DNA of 64,000 nt from Bog-473 sp963817735 (GCA_963817735.1 CAWFPP010000001.1:344730-408729); one strand, 5' to 3'; shown: positions 9,063-18,188, numbered from the stretch's first letter. Program-made: numbers and translations. Notes: a model not told the origin generated them from the sequence alone.

Positions 9063-10126
9063 ACGGTGTCCACCGGCAGGACCTCCACCTGGGACTGCTC
9101 CGGTGTGGCTGCGGGCAGGAACCAGCGGAACCAGATGCGGCCCGACCGGTGGCCGGCCGTGGAGACCCAGTTGGGATGCGACGGGGGCCGGGCGGACACG
9201 ACGATGATCCACGAGCCATCCGGTTCGTATTGCACCTCGGCGCCGTTGATGGTGACCCGCTCGTAGTCGTAGTTGTAGGTGTGGAGCAGTCGGTTCCATA
9301 GGCACATGTTCCAGAAGACGCACTCGGGCGATCGCCCGCGGATGACCAGGGCCTCGTCGTCGGCCAGCTCGAAGGCGCCCATGGCGTAGGCGGCGTCGCC
9401 GGCCGCCCACCCGAAGGTAGTGGTCGGGACCGGGTAGGGCGGGTCGATGGCGTTGGGCGTGCCGAGCGGGATGGGCACGATGCTGGCCTGCTCGCGGACC
9501 CACGTCGCGGCGGCCCGCATGCGCCGGGCCAGGTCGGCGTCGTCCTGACGGTAGGTCTGGGGCGGATCGTCCGCCTCGATGTGCCAGGCGGCCCGGCGGC
9601 CCCGCCGGGGATCGTCGAGGTAGTCGCGGGTGATGGCGGCCACGGCGTCGGGCTCCAGTCGGATCCAGAGAACGCCGGGCTGCGCGGGATCGGTCGGGGA
9701 GATGACGATGTGGATGGCCCCGTCGGCGTCACGCTCCACGCCCTCGCTGTTGGCGGACCCGACGATCCTGGTGGAGTAGCGCCCGTCGTCCGGACCGCCG
9801 TAGACGGTCAGCGACATGTAGACGGCGTCGCCCGGCTCGAGCCTGACCCGATAGGTGCGGGTGGGGTCGATCGGCGCGTAGCAGTAGAAGGCGTCGGCAT
9901 TGTCACCACCCCACTTCTTGTACGGGCCCACGATCTCGACGAAGCGGGGCCGGGCCTTGTCGGCCCACACGTTCACCTCGCAGGCGACCTGCAGGATGGA
10001 CAGCACCCACTTGTGCGCTTCCAGAAGCGTCTCGGGGTCGTCGGCCAGCTGCTCCACCATGTGCGCGTGCGCGGCGGTGACGGTGTCGAGCAGTTCGGTG
10101 AATGCCGTCTCGGTCTCGGTCGTCAT
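9059..10126 (-). CDS. DUF1214 domain-containing protein
   Basis: A 355-residue protein without signal or membrane segments. The C-terminal third has the DUF1214 features: a run of aromatic residues (MCLWNRLLHTYNYDY), a DGSWIIVVSARPP strand and a final GRIWFRWFLPAA strand. Its stop codon overlaps the sulfotransferase start, so the two are co-translated. The domain's biochemical role is not established; the tight pairing suggests work on the same metabolite. Confidence 0.78.
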   Translation of the reverse strand: MTTETETAFTELLDTVTAAHAHMVEQLADDPETLLEAHKWVLSILQVACEVNVWADKARPRFVEIVGPYKKWGGDNADAFYCYAPIDPTRTYRVRLEPGDAVYMSLTVYGGPDDGRYSTRIVGSANSEGVERDADGAIHIVISPTDPAQPGVLWIRLEPDAVAAITRDYLDDPRRGRRAAWHIEADDPPQTYRQDDADLARRMRAAATWVREQASIVPIPLGTPNAIDPPYPVPTTTFGWAAGDAAYAMGAFELADDEALVIRGRSPECVFWNMCLWNRLLHTYNYDYERVTINGAEVQYEPDGSWIIVVSARPPSHPNWVSTAGHRSGRIWFRWFLPAATPEQSQVEVLPVDTV

Positions 10127-10214
10127 GATCCCCCCGTGTCGAATGGCGACCGATCATAGGGAGCATCCGGGCACCGGGGAGCCGGGGGAGGCCGAGGAAG
10201 GGATCAGCGGGGGA

Positions 10215-11732
10215 TCAGGAGCTGATGACGGCAGCGAGGGCGGGTGTCCCGTGTGGCGTGTCGAGCTCTTGGCGCTGGTGCTCCCAGCGGGCCAGGATCC
10301 ACGTCAGCGCGGCGATGCCGGCGAACCAGACGAGATTGCCGAAGGGCAACACGCTCCAGGTGACCATGGCGCACAACACGCAAATCCCGGCGCAACGAAG
10401 TCGCGCATCGCAGCCCGTGCAGGCAAGCAGCGGAAGGGCCCACAACACGTACCAGGGTTGGGGGTTGGTCGCACACACGGCCATCACGCCCAACCCCAGC
10501 GCAAGGGCGCCGACCCAACTGGCCCGTCGCGCCAGCAGCACCACGATGGCAACGGCAATGACGACGCCCGCCAGTTGGACGGTGTTGGCCAGGCTCGACG
10601 ACGTGGAACCGGCCAGGCTCAAGAGTGAGAACGAGCTGGCGACGGTGGCCTTCGAGGCGGATCGCAACCAGCTGAAGCCGTCGCCGCCGCTCGGAAGCCC
10701 GCCGACGACCAACGCGACGAGGGTCAAGGACAGCCCACCCAGGAGAAGGGTGGCCCGACGACGCCAGGAGCCTTGCCAGCTCCACCAGGCGACGGCCAGC
10801 ACGGCGAGGGCCGCGGGCGCCTTGACCGTGAGAGCCAGGGCGGCCAGGCAGAGCGCCCACCACGGTCGTTTGGTGAACGCCAGGGCGACGGCGGCCACGA
10901 CGAGACTGATCATGACGGCGTCGTTGTGGATGCCGGCGACGAAGACGATGAGCACTGCGGGGCTCGCCACGCCGGCGACGACCGCTTCGGACGGGTTGAT
11001 ACCCCGGGCAGCGGCCGCACGGGCGACCCCCCAGGCGCACAGGACGAGGCTCGCCAGCACGGCCACCCGCCAGCCCTCGGCGGCGATCGACGGGTGCCCA
11101 CCCGAAACCGCTGCGAACACCGCGGAAAGATCGACCGCGCCGGGCCCGTAGATGGATGGGCCGGTCAGGTACTTCGGGTCGACGCCCGACAGCCAGATGG
11201 AGTGGTGCCCGAGGAGACGGACGGGGCTCGCCGCCCCGAAGCCCGACGTCACCAACTTGCCCTGGGCCGCATAGATCCAGACGTCCTGGCTGGCGAAGGG
11301 AGCAGCCAGCAACAAGGGCGCGGCCCAGGCGGCCATGACCCACCAGATGTTGCGGCACCGCAGCCTCGGATCGGCCCGGACGGTGCGCCAGAGACTGAGC
11401 CAGGCCAACACAAGGAGCACGACGCCGATGACCACCGCACCCATGACCATCAGGTGCACGGAGCCGACCCCTGGACCGTCGTTGACCGGTTCGGTCCATG
11501 TGGGGAGGGCCGGTCCCTCCCAGCGGGGAGCGGAGCCCGATGCCGCGAGGGGCCAGAGATGGGCGGCGTGAGGCCCATACGGTGAGGCGGGAAGATCGCT
11601 GGCGAGCGCCAGCAGGGCGGAGCCGGCGGCACCCAGGATGGCCGTCGGCACGAGACCGAGCGCCCGGATCCCGTGTGGCGCGGCCTCCCTCCCGGGCGAG
11701 CCCCGGTCCAATTCCAGCGAGCCGACGCTCAC
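10215..11732 (-). CDS. Polyprenol-phosphomannose-dependent mannosyltransferase, MptB-like
   Basis: A 505-residue polytopic protein with about 12 hydrophobic helices. The first extracytoplasmic loop has ASQDVWIYAAQGKL, and later GIHNDAVM appears; both match conserved acidic motifs in the MptB/GT87-type family, which moves mannose from a polyprenol-phosphate carrier to growing lipoglycan or mannan. The GTG start at 11732 gives a plausible cytoplasmic N-terminus. The enzyme would act at the outer membrane face. Related GT-C enzymes look alike, so the exact acceptor is uncertain. Confidence 0.78.
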   Translation of the reverse strand: MSVGSLELDRGSPGREAAPHGIRALGLVPTAILGAAGSALLALASDLPASPYGPHAAHLWPLAASGSAPRWEGPALPTWTEPVNDGPGVGSVHLMVMGAVVIGVVLLVLAWLSLWRTVRADPRLRCRNIWWVMAAWAAPLLLAAPFASQDVWIYAAQGKLVTSGFGAASPVRLLGHHSIWLSGVDPKYLTGPSIYGPGAVDLSAVFAAVSGGHPSIAAEGWRVAVLASLVLCAWGVARAAAARGINPSEAVVAGVASPAVLIVFVAGIHNDAVMISLVVAAVALAFTKRPWWALCLAALALTVKAPAALAVLAVAWWSWQGSWRRRATLLLGGLSLTLVALVVGGLPSGGDGFSWLRSASKATVASSFSLLSLAGSTSSSLANTVQLAGVVIAVAIVVLLARRASWVGALALGLGVMAVCATNPQPWYVLWALPLLACTGCDARLRCAGICVLCAMVTWSVLPFGNLVWFAGIAALTWILARWEHQRQELDTPHGTPALAAVISS

Positions 11733-11890
11733 GAGGGAATTATCGGCTGGTCGGGCCCGTTCTGAAGCGATTCATCTGAACGTGTTCCATCAGGTCCAGC
11801 ACTGTGCCGTCACCTGCCGGAGACCCGAGCCTCCGACCGTGCGCGTCCATCAGCCAGAATGACGGGTCTCAGACATACGAACGAGGAGAA

Positions 11891-12097
11891 ATGATGGCGA
11901 CGCCACGCGACGACCTCCCAGTCTTCGAGGAACCCGATCCACTCGATCCAGAAAATGCCGCGGAGATCGCTCCACTCGACAACGAGACGGACTTCGACGA
12001 CGAGCAAGAGGAGGACCAATTCCCGCTCGACGAGACCGAAGCCGCCGAGGCCGGAGCCCTGCTCGATGATCCGGAAGCCCTCTCCGAAGACGAGTAG
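11891..12097 (+). CDS. Small highly acidic protein of unknown function
   Basis: The ORF encodes 68 residues, about 40 percent of them Asp or Glu, with no Cys and no membrane segment. A textbook ribosome site GAGGAG lies 2 bases before the ATG pair at 11891, which is the main support. It resembles no family I can name; intrinsic disorder and a nucleic-acid mimic or binding-partner role are possible but unproven. It ends just before the tRNA-Gly gene on the opposite strand. Confidence 0.6.
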   Translation: MMATPRDDLPVFEEPDPLDPENAAEIAPLDNETDFDDEQEEDQFPLDETEAAEAGALLDDPEALSEDE

Positions 12098-12114
12098 CAC
12101 TGTATTGCCCGAGA

Positions 12115-12184
<70 letters not shown>

Positions 12185-12222
12185 GAATCGGGGAGCAGTC
12201 TAAAGCCTCTACTCTCGACCCC

Positions 12223-12603
12223 GTGGACACACTCTACGAGCGGGTCGGTGGCGAGCCGTTCTTCGTCGACCTGGTCGACCGCTTCTATCTCGGGGTGGCC
12301 GGCGACCCGTTGTTGCGGCCGCTGTACCCCGACGATCTCGCCGAGTCGTCGCGCCACCTCGCGTTGTTCCTGGTGCAGTACTGGGGCGGCCCGACGACCT
12401 ACGGCGAGGAGCGCGGCCACCCGCGCCTGCGCATGCGCCACGCCCCCTTCGTCATCGGCCCGGCGGAACGCGATGCGTGGCTGCGCCACATGCTCGGTGC
12501 GGTGCTCGAACTGGAGTCGGCTTCTCGGATCGGCCCAGACGATGCGCTCGCGCTCCGCGATTATCTCGAGATGGCGGCCACGTCGCTCGTCAACTCGTCC
12601 TGA
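12223..12603 (+). CDS. glbO: Group II truncated haemoglobin (GlbO-like)
   Basis: The 126-residue length and sequence fit trHbO: YERVGG-EPFF at the start, QYWGGP, and GHPRLRMRHAPF containing the proximal haem His73. Trp86 (RDAWL) is the conserved G8 tryptophan of group II and III globins, and Tyr22 is a candidate distal B10 residue. In mycobacteria GlbO binds oxygen and is linked to respiration and to protection against reactive oxygen and nitrogen species. GTG 12223 is the only start that gives the full globin N-terminus. Confidence 0.92.
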   Translation: MDTLYERVGGEPFFVDLVDRFYLGVAGDPLLRPLYPDDLAESSRHLALFLVQYWGGPTTYGEERGHPRLRMRHAPFVIGPAERDAWLRHMLGAVLELESASRIGPDDALALRDYLEMAATSLVNSS

Positions 12604-12615
12604 CCGTCCGAGCAC

Positions 12616-13428
12616 TCAGTCCTTGAAGTCGGGCGTACGGCCTTCCTTGCGCGCCGCCACGGACTCCTCGAAGTTGCGCGTGGTGATGCGGACGAAGAGC
12701 TGGGAGGTGCCCTCTGCGTCCATGTGGGACTGCAGGTTGCTGGCGTCGAGACTGTTCCACAGCTGGCGCTTGGTCAGCTCGACGCCCGCCCGGCTCCAGC
12801 CGTTGATCCGGTCCGCCAGTTCGAAGCAGGCGGGCAGCAGCGCATCCGGCGGCACGACACGTGACACAAGCCCGATCCGGTCAGCCTCGCCGGAGTCCAC
12901 GTCGCGTCCGGTGAGCATGATCTCGGCGGCCCTCGAGTGCCCAATGGACCGGGGGAGGAGGAAGCTCAGCCCGAGCTCGGCGGCCGTGAGGCCGTTGTTG
13001 ATGCCGGCCGCCCGGAAATAGGCCGCCTCCGAGGCGATCCGGATGTCCGCAGCCAGCGCCAGACAGAACCCGCCGCCGATGGCGGCTCCGTTGACGGCGG
13101 CGACGACCGGTTGGTGCAGCCGGCGGATGGTCGAGATCACATCATCCAGCAGCTCCATGGAGCGCAACGCGATGGTCGGCAGGGTCAAGCCGTCCATGTT
13201 GGGCATGGTGCCGGGGTTTTCGTGGTCCGCGCCCGAGCAGAACCCGCGACCCGCTCCCGTGATGACCACAACCCGAACGCCGTTGTCCCGGCCGATCTCA
13301 CGCAGGGCGTCGCGGAACGGGATCATGACGTCGAACGCCATGGCGTTCATGCGCTCCGGCCGGTTCAGCGTGACGACGGCAACGTGGGGGTGGGGCCGGG
13401 TGATCTCGGTGAAGGACATGCGCGGCAT
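12616..13428 (-). CDS. Crotonase-superfamily (enoyl-CoA hydratase/isomerase-like) protein lacking canonical catalytic Glu
   Basis: A 270-residue crotonase fold with the CoA-binding segments GRGFCSGAD and NGAAIGGGFCLALAADIRIAS. Aligned with classical hydratase, the first catalytic Glu (GGGCELA) is Cys here and the second (PEI) is Gly, while the loop reads AAELGLSFLLPRSIG, a variant known in many actinobacterial EchA proteins. Straight hydration of enoyl-CoA is therefore doubtful; isomerase, hydrolase or another crotonase reaction is possible. ATG 13428 is used; ATG 13419 is equally possible. Convergent with the globin gene. Confidence 0.85.
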   Translation of the reverse strand: MPRMSFTEITRPHPHVAVVTLNRPERMNAMAFDVMIPFRDALREIGRDNGVRVVVITGAGRGFCSGADHENPGTMPNMDGLTLPTIALRSMELLDDVISTIRRLHQPVVAAVNGAAIGGGFCLALAADIRIASEAAYFRAAGINNGLTAAELGLSFLLPRSIGHSRAAEIMLTGRDVDSGEADRIGLVSRVVPPDALLPACFELADRINGWSRAGVELTKRQLWNSLDASNLQSHMDAEGTSQLFVRITTRNFEESVAARKEGRTPDFKD

Positions 13429-13496
13429 CGTAGAACCCCGCTCAGCATTTCCCGGTGCGACGACCACCGGCTGTGGTCGGCCGAGCCAATGAGGAG

Positions 13497-14054
13497 CTAG
13501 GCCACGTGCTGACCGGACGGCCGGGCCTTGGCCCGTGGCGCCTCCTTGCGGGCGATCCAGCGCAGGCGGGCCGCACGGGCATCCCAGTCGTAGACGACGG
13601 CGGTGCCGGCGATGTAGTCGTTCAGGGCACGCCGGTCGCGCTGGTACACGACGCCGAGAAACCCGATGCCCAGCGTGAGGAACAACGTGATACCCAGGCC
13701 CACCGTCCGGAAGATGGCCTGGCGTCCGCTGATCGGCGCGCCCCGCGCGGTCACCACCTGCAGTCCCAGGAGTGCCATGCCCAGCGTCTTTCCACTCACC
13801 GCCCATTGATATGTGAAGTAGAAGAACTCCCAGATCGTCAGCACGATGAAGGCCGCCAGCTGGTGGTTGCTCAACGTGAACGAGTGTCCTGTCACCAGTT
13901 TGAGCGCAGCGTTGAGCAGTGCCGCGCCGAGGGTGTAGAGACCCCATGACGCTCCGACGTCGGCGGCGAACGCAGCCAATCGGCTGACCGCTCCCGCGTA
14001 GTTCCCCTGGCGCCCGATGGTCAGTGCAGCCGAGGGGACGGGGACGGTCGTCAT
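13497..14054 (-). CDS. RDD family membrane protein
   Basis: A 185-residue protein whose N-terminal half has the RDD signature (SRLAAFAADV in the first helix, conserved Arg and Asp). Around three membrane helices follow (about 35-55, 65-85 and 115-135) and the tail is basic. RDD proteins are small integral membrane proteins of mostly unknown role, some implicated in transport. The gene overlaps the upstream nine-residue-repeat gene by ATGA, so the two are translationally coupled. Confidence 0.85.
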   Translation of the reverse strand: MTTVPVPSAALTIGRQGNYAGAVSRLAAFAADVGASWGLYTLGAALLNAALKLVTGHSFTLSNHQLAAFIVLTIWEFFYFTYQWAVSGKTLGMALLGLQVVTARGAPISGRQAIFRTVGLGITLFLTLGIGFLGVVYQRDRRALNDYIAGTAVVYDWDARAARLRWIARKEAPRAKARPSGQHVA

Positions 14055-14551
14055 GACGTCGAGGCCACCGTCGGTGCCACGAGGAGCGGCGGACCGGCGG
14101 GCCAGTCTGCGATCTTCTTGCCGCGCCCGATGAGACGGTTGCCCCAGCGCAGGATGAAGTCGTCCAATCCGACGCCCTGTGCCCGGACGACGTCAAGGAC
14201 CTCGGTAAGGATTCCTGTCGTCGACCGGGCGATGATCGATCCCAGTTCGGTCTGCTCGACCAGGGAGTCGATGTCGATCTGGTTGACGATGGCGTTGATG
14301 TCGACCCTCTCGATGATCTGCTGCACGTCGACCCGCTCGATGATCTTCTGCACGTCCACCCGATCGATGATCTTCTCGACGTCGACCCGTTCGACGATCT
14401 GGTCGACGTCGACCCGCTCGATGATCTTCTCGACGTCGACCTTGTCCAGGATGGAGTCGATGTCGATGGCGTCGACGATCAGCGGCACGATGTGCTCCGC
14501 CAGCGACTGGGCCAGCTGCTCCACCCTGCTGCCGATCGGGTTGGGGCTCAT
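14051..14551 (-). CDS. Protein with nine tandem 9-residue repeats
   Basis: Of 166 residues, positions 29-109 are nine back-to-back repeats with consensus VDVEKIIER (Asp at 2, Ile or Val at 3, 6 and 7, Arg or Lys at 9). This suggests a regular amphipathic solenoid or long helix. A non-repetitive C-terminal part with a basic segment follows. No signal peptide or catalytic motif is seen. The stop codon overlaps the RDD gene start, so the repeat protein is probably a partner or scaffold of that membrane protein. I do not recognise a named family. Confidence 0.75.
   Translation of the reverse strand: MSPNPIGSRVEQLAQSLAEHIVPLIVDAIDIDSILDKVDVEKIIERVDVDQIVERVDVEKIIDRVDVQKIIERVDVQQIIERVDINAIVNQIDIDSLVEQTELGSIIARSTTGILTEVLDVVRAQGVGLDDFILRWGNRLIGRGKKIADWPAGPPLLVAPTVASTS
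14225..14467 (-). repeat. Nine 27-bp in-frame coding repeats
   Basis: The DNA behind the nine-residue protein repeats is itself repetitive: units such as GTCGACGTGGAGAAGATC recur every 27 bases with synonymous and conservative changes. This is compatible with growth by unequal exchange followed by selection on the protein. Confidence 0.8.
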
Positions 14552-14667
14552 GCGTCCGGCGGGCTCTGTGACATTTCAGTGATCTTCTCATCCCCGGCCG
14601 GTGCGGGCGCGACATCGATCGGGTACCGTCGAAACCATCGGGATAGGCAGAAACCTGAGGAGGCATT

Positions 14668-15438
14668 GTGGAGTTCGAGCGCTATGAGGACGGAGTCCCG
14701 TCCTGGGTCGATCTGGGCAGCACGGACCTGGCCAAGTCGAGGGAGTTCTACGGAGCCCTCTTCGGCTGGAACTGCCCGGAGGGGCCACCCGAGGCCGGCG
14801 GCTATTCCGTTTGCGACCTGGGCGGGAAGAGCGTGGCGGGCCTCGGTCCTCTCATGAATCCCGACATGCCACCTGTCTGGATGACCTACGTCAACGTCGA
14901 CAGCGCCGATGCCGCCGTCGCCAAGGTCGCCCCCAACGGTGGCACGGTCTTCGTTCCCCCGATGGACGTCATGGACGCCGGCCGGATGGCAATCCTCGCC
15001 GACCCCGTCGGTGCGGTCATCGGACTCTGGCAGCCGGGTCAGCACACCGGGGCCCAGGTGGCCAACGAACCCGGCACCTACTGCTGGAGCGAGCTGATCA
15101 CCACGGACCTCGACGCGTCGAAGGCCTTCTACGGCGCCGTGTTCGGCTGGGGTGCCGAGGACCAGGGTCCTCCGGGAGGCCCACCCGCCTACACCGAGTG
15201 GAAGGTGAGCGGGAGATCGGTCGGCGGCATGATGCTGAAGTCCGCCGACATGCCGGCGGACATGCCACCGTCGTGGGGTGTGTACTTCGCGGTGGCGGAC
15301 ACCGACGCCACGGTGGCAAAAGCGCAGGAGCTCGGCGCCAGCCTTTTCATGGGGCCGGCCGACATCGAACCCGGGCGGTTCGCCGTGCTCGCCGACGGCG
15401 TGGGCGCCGTCTTCAGCGTGTTGCAGCTCAAGGAATAG
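14668..15438 (+). CDS. Two-domain VOC (glyoxalase/dioxygenase fold) protein
   Basis: The 256-residue protein has two VOC modules in tandem: residues 1-120 (WVDLGSTDLAKSREFYGALFGW) and 130-256 (WSELITTDLDASKAFYGAVFGW). Each module supplies the FYG-LFGW motif seen in actinobacterial hydroxylase-type VOC proteins. Two fused modules can build one metal site. A strong GAGGAGG ribosome site precedes GTG 14668. Substrate is unknown. The aldo/keto reductase gene follows after 9 bases. Confidence 0.85.
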   Translation: MEFERYEDGVPSWVDLGSTDLAKSREFYGALFGWNCPEGPPEAGGYSVCDLGGKSVAGLGPLMNPDMPPVWMTYVNVDSADAAVAKVAPNGGTVFVPPMDVMDAGRMAILADPVGAVIGLWQPGQHTGAQVANEPGTYCWSELITTDLDASKAFYGAVFGWGAEDQGPPGGPPAYTEWKVSGRSVGGMMLKSADMPADMPPSWGVYFAVADTDATVAKAQELGASLFMGPADIEPGRFAVLADGVGAVFSVLQLKE

Positions 15439-15447
15439 GGCCCCCCG

Positions 15448-16347
15448 ATGGAGTACCGCCGCCTCGGTCGCACCGGTCACGACAGCAGCGTCGCCATCCT
15501 GGGTGGCGCCGCCTGCTGGGCGGCGAGCGTCGAGGAGGCGGGGGAGTGGCTGCGGCTTGCCCTCGGTCACGGCGTGAACCACCTCGACATCGCGCCGCAG
15601 TACGGAGCGGCCGAGTCCGTGGTGGGTCCACACCTGGCCGCGCACAGAGGGGAGCTCTTCGTCGCGGGCAAGACGCTCCGGGCCAATCCCGATGGCGTGA
15701 GCGATCAGTTCGACACGACCCGTCGCCTGCTGCACGCGGAGGTCCTCGACCTCTACCAGGCCCATGCGGTGACGTCACTAGCCGAGCTCGACCGCCGGTC
15801 GCCGGCGCTCGAGCGCATCCTCGCCCTGCGCGACGCCGGACACACCCGGTTCGCCGGGATCACGGGACACGACATGGAGGTGCCGCGCGCGCACCTCGAG
15901 GCGCTTCGCCGGTTCGACCTCGACACGGTGATGTTCCCGGTCTATCCCGCGCTGTGGTCCCGCCCGGAGTACCGCGAACCGGCGGAGGAGCTCCTGGCCG
16001 TCTGCGCCGAGCGCGACGTGGGTGTCATGGCGATCAAGGCGGCGGCGCGACGGCCTTGGGCCGACGGCCGCCCCTTGGGTGAAGCGGTCGCGGGCAGCGA
16101 CGCCACCTCGGCCCGCTGGGCCGACTCGTGGTACGAGCCGCAGGCCACCGACGGCGAGCTCGATCGCGGCATCCACTTCGCCCTGTCCACGCCCGGCGTG
16201 CACGCCTTCTGCACCCCGGGCGACATTGCGTTGCTGCCGCGGGTGCTGGCCTCGGCCGAACGCTATGTGCCCATGACCGACAGTGAGCGCACGACGGCTA
16301 TCGAGGACATGGCGGCCGAGGATCTGATCTTCCCCATGCCGCGCTGA
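15448..16347 (+). CDS. Aldo/keto reductase
   Basis: A 299-residue TIM-barrel oxidoreductase. The catalytic tetrad is visible as Asp47 and Tyr52 (HLDIAPQYG), Lys75 (AGKT) and His106 (YQAH). The family reduces carbonyl compounds with NADPH in the cytosol. The gene lies 9 bases after the double VOC gene, so both are probably one transcript. Substrate cannot be inferred. Confidence 0.87.
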   Translation: MEYRRLGRTGHDSSVAILGGAACWAASVEEAGEWLRLALGHGVNHLDIAPQYGAAESVVGPHLAAHRGELFVAGKTLRANPDGVSDQFDTTRRLLHAEVLDLYQAHAVTSLAELDRRSPALERILALRDAGHTRFAGITGHDMEVPRAHLEALRRFDLDTVMFPVYPALWSRPEYREPAEELLAVCAERDVGVMAIKAAARRPWADGRPLGEAVAGSDATSARWADSWYEPQATDGELDRGIHFALSTPGVHAFCTPGDIALLPRVLASAERYVPMTDSERTTAIEDMAAEDLIFPMPR

Positions 16348-16359
16348 GCCGGGGCGGGC

Positions 16360-17394
16360 TCACTCCGCCTGCAGCGAGGCGACGACCGATCGGAACGCGT
16401 CGTCGTCCCCAGCATCGGGTGGCGGCGACACGACAATGCCCTGGCCCAGGCCGTGGAAGCGGTCACGCAACAGGCCGGGCAGCTCGTCGAAGGTGCCGCA
16501 GGGGACGAGGGTGTCGAGCACGTCGTCGGAGAGGACGCTCGCCAGGTCGTCCCAGCGGTCATGGCGGATCAGATCCCGGAGGCGCGGCCCGACCTCCGTC
16601 CAGCCGTAGAGCTCGAGCGTCGGTGCGTACGCCGGGGTCGAATAGAGGAACGCCAGCAGACGGCGCTGGCGCTCCCGTTCGATCAGCACGGCCTCGAGCG
16701 TGGCTCCGGTGATGACCGACGTCCCGATGACGGTCTCGAATCCGGCGGTGGCCAGATCGCGTCCGGCGGCACGGGCACCGTCGGCCAGGGCAGGCAGGCA
16801 GGTCTCACGCAGGTAGCGCGGATTCGAGTTGGTCGGGTGGCTGACGAAGCCGTCGGCGAGGGCGCCGGCGAGGGCGCAGGCCTTTCGCTGCACACCGCCG
16901 AGGTAGATCGGCGGCGCCTGCGTCGTGGCGTCCGGTCCTGGGTTGAAGTACGGCTGCATCCGGGTCACGCGGTAGTGCGGGCTCTCGTAGTCGGGCGGGG
17001 CGCCGGAGGCGAAGGACACGAACGCGGCGCGCACGGCGCCCACGTAGTCGCCGAGCCGGGCAATAGGGTCGTCCCCGAACGGGACGGCATACCGGTCCTC
17101 GATGTTCTGGCGGATCTGCGTCCCGAGGCCGAGCTCGAAGCGCCCGTCGCTGAGCTTGGCGAGGTCCCAGGCCGCATACGCGAGGAGGGTCGGGCTGCGG
17201 GCGAAGGCGAGCGTCACACTGGTGCGGACGGTGATCCGCTCAGTGTGCTCGGCCACCAGCAGCGCGACCGCCATGGAGTCGTGCACGGTCTCGGCCACGT
17301 GCAGGCCGTCGTAGCCGAGTTGCTCGACCCGCTGCGCGTGGGCGATGGCGTCCGGCAGGCTGAGGCGCGGGTCCATGCCCGCGTAGACCCTCAC
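16360..17394 (-). CDS. LLM-class F420-dependent oxidoreductase
   Basis: A 344-residue luciferase-like monooxygenase fold. Seen are the N-terminal DAIAHAQRVEQLGYDGLHVAET strand-helix, TVRTSVTLAFARSPTLLAYAAWDLAKLSDGRFELGLGTQ and a C-terminal helical part. In actinobacteria such proteins usually use coenzyme F420, sometimes FMN. GTG 17394 overlaps the stop of the upstream crotonase gene (GTGA), placing both in one operon with likely roles in catabolism of a CoA-linked or cyclic substrate. Confidence 0.85.
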   Translation of the reverse strand: MRVYAGMDPRLSLPDAIAHAQRVEQLGYDGLHVAETVHDSMAVALLVAEHTERITVRTSVTLAFARSPTLLAYAAWDLAKLSDGRFELGLGTQIRQNIEDRYAVPFGDDPIARLGDYVGAVRAAFVSFASGAPPDYESPHYRVTRMQPYFNPGPDATTQAPPIYLGGVQRKACALAGALADGFVSHPTNSNPRYLRETCLPALADGARAAGRDLATAGFETVIGTSVITGATLEAVLIERERQRRLLAFLYSTPAYAPTLELYGWTEVGPRLRDLIRHDRWDDLASVLSDDVLDTLVPCGTFDELPGLLRDRFHGLGQGIVVSPPPDAGDDDAFRSVVASLQAE

Positions 17395-18188
17395 GCAAAC
17401 GGGCCGTCGAGTCCCGTGGACTGTTGGCGCCCCCGGGCGACGATCTTCTCGCGCTCGGTGGTGAGGCGCGACTGGTCGAAGCGCTCGGCCATCCAGTCGC
17501 GCGACCAGCGGGCCTCGGCCTTGAACGCCTCGGGGCCGCTGAGCGCACCGATCGTGTCGTAACCCCGCCGGAGCTCGGACAGGTACTCCGACGGTATGGA
17601 GGCGACGGTGGCGGCCACCTCGCGGGCTCTTTGCAGCAGTGACTCATGTGGTACGACCTCGACGACCAGACCCCAGTCGCACGCCGTCGCCGCGTCGATG
17701 TAGTCCCCCGTCAGGCTCATGCGGCGAGCACGGTCCAGGCCCACGAGCTGGGGGAGGCGGATCGTCATCCCGCCCCCGGGCATGACGCCGACGCGGGCGT
17801 GCGTGTCGGCGAAGCGGGCGCGTTCCGAGGCGATGAGGAAGTCACAGCACATGGCGAGCTCGAGACCGCCGGTCACGGTCGGCCCGTTGATGGCGCCGAT
17901 GACCGGCGTGTCGTGCGGTGGCATCATCCCCGAGCGCTGCGCAGGCCCTCGTTGCCGCTGCTTCTGCACCGCGCGCAACTCGGTGGCCAGTGACTTGAGA
18001 TCCATGCCGGCGCAGAAGGCCGGATCGGCGCCGGTCAGGACGATGCAGCCGACGTCGTCCCGGGCGTCGAGGTCCGCCACGGCCTCGTCGAGCTGTGTGT
18101 GCAACTCAGCCGAAATGGCGTTGCGAGCCTCCGGACGATTCAGGGTGACCGTGGCCACCCGGTCGTCGACTTCGACGAGCACCAGCAT
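17391..18188 (-). CDS. Enoyl-CoA hydratase/isomerase family protein
   Basis: A 265-residue crotonase with FCAGMDLKSL (oxyanion hole region) and NGPTVTGGLELAMCCDFLIAS, which keeps the Glu that corresponds to the first catalytic Glu of rat hydratase. The second position is in ADTHARVG, the common actinobacterial variant. ATG 18188 begins at MLVLVEVDDRVATVTLNRPE, the standard crotonase opening; upstream extensions read across the NTF2-like gene. It follows that gene by 28 bases and overlaps the LLM gene. Confidence 0.87.
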   Translation of the reverse strand: MLVLVEVDDRVATVTLNRPEARNAISAELHTQLDEAVADLDARDDVGCIVLTGADPAFCAGMDLKSLATELRAVQKQRQRGPAQRSGMMPPHDTPVIGAINGPTVTGGLELAMCCDFLIASERARFADTHARVGVMPGGGMTIRLPQLVGLDRARRMSLTGDYIDAATACDWGLVVEVVPHESLLQRAREVAATVASIPSEYLSELRRGYDTIGALSGPEAFKAEARWSRDWMAERFDQSRLTTEREKIVARGRQQSTGLDGPFA

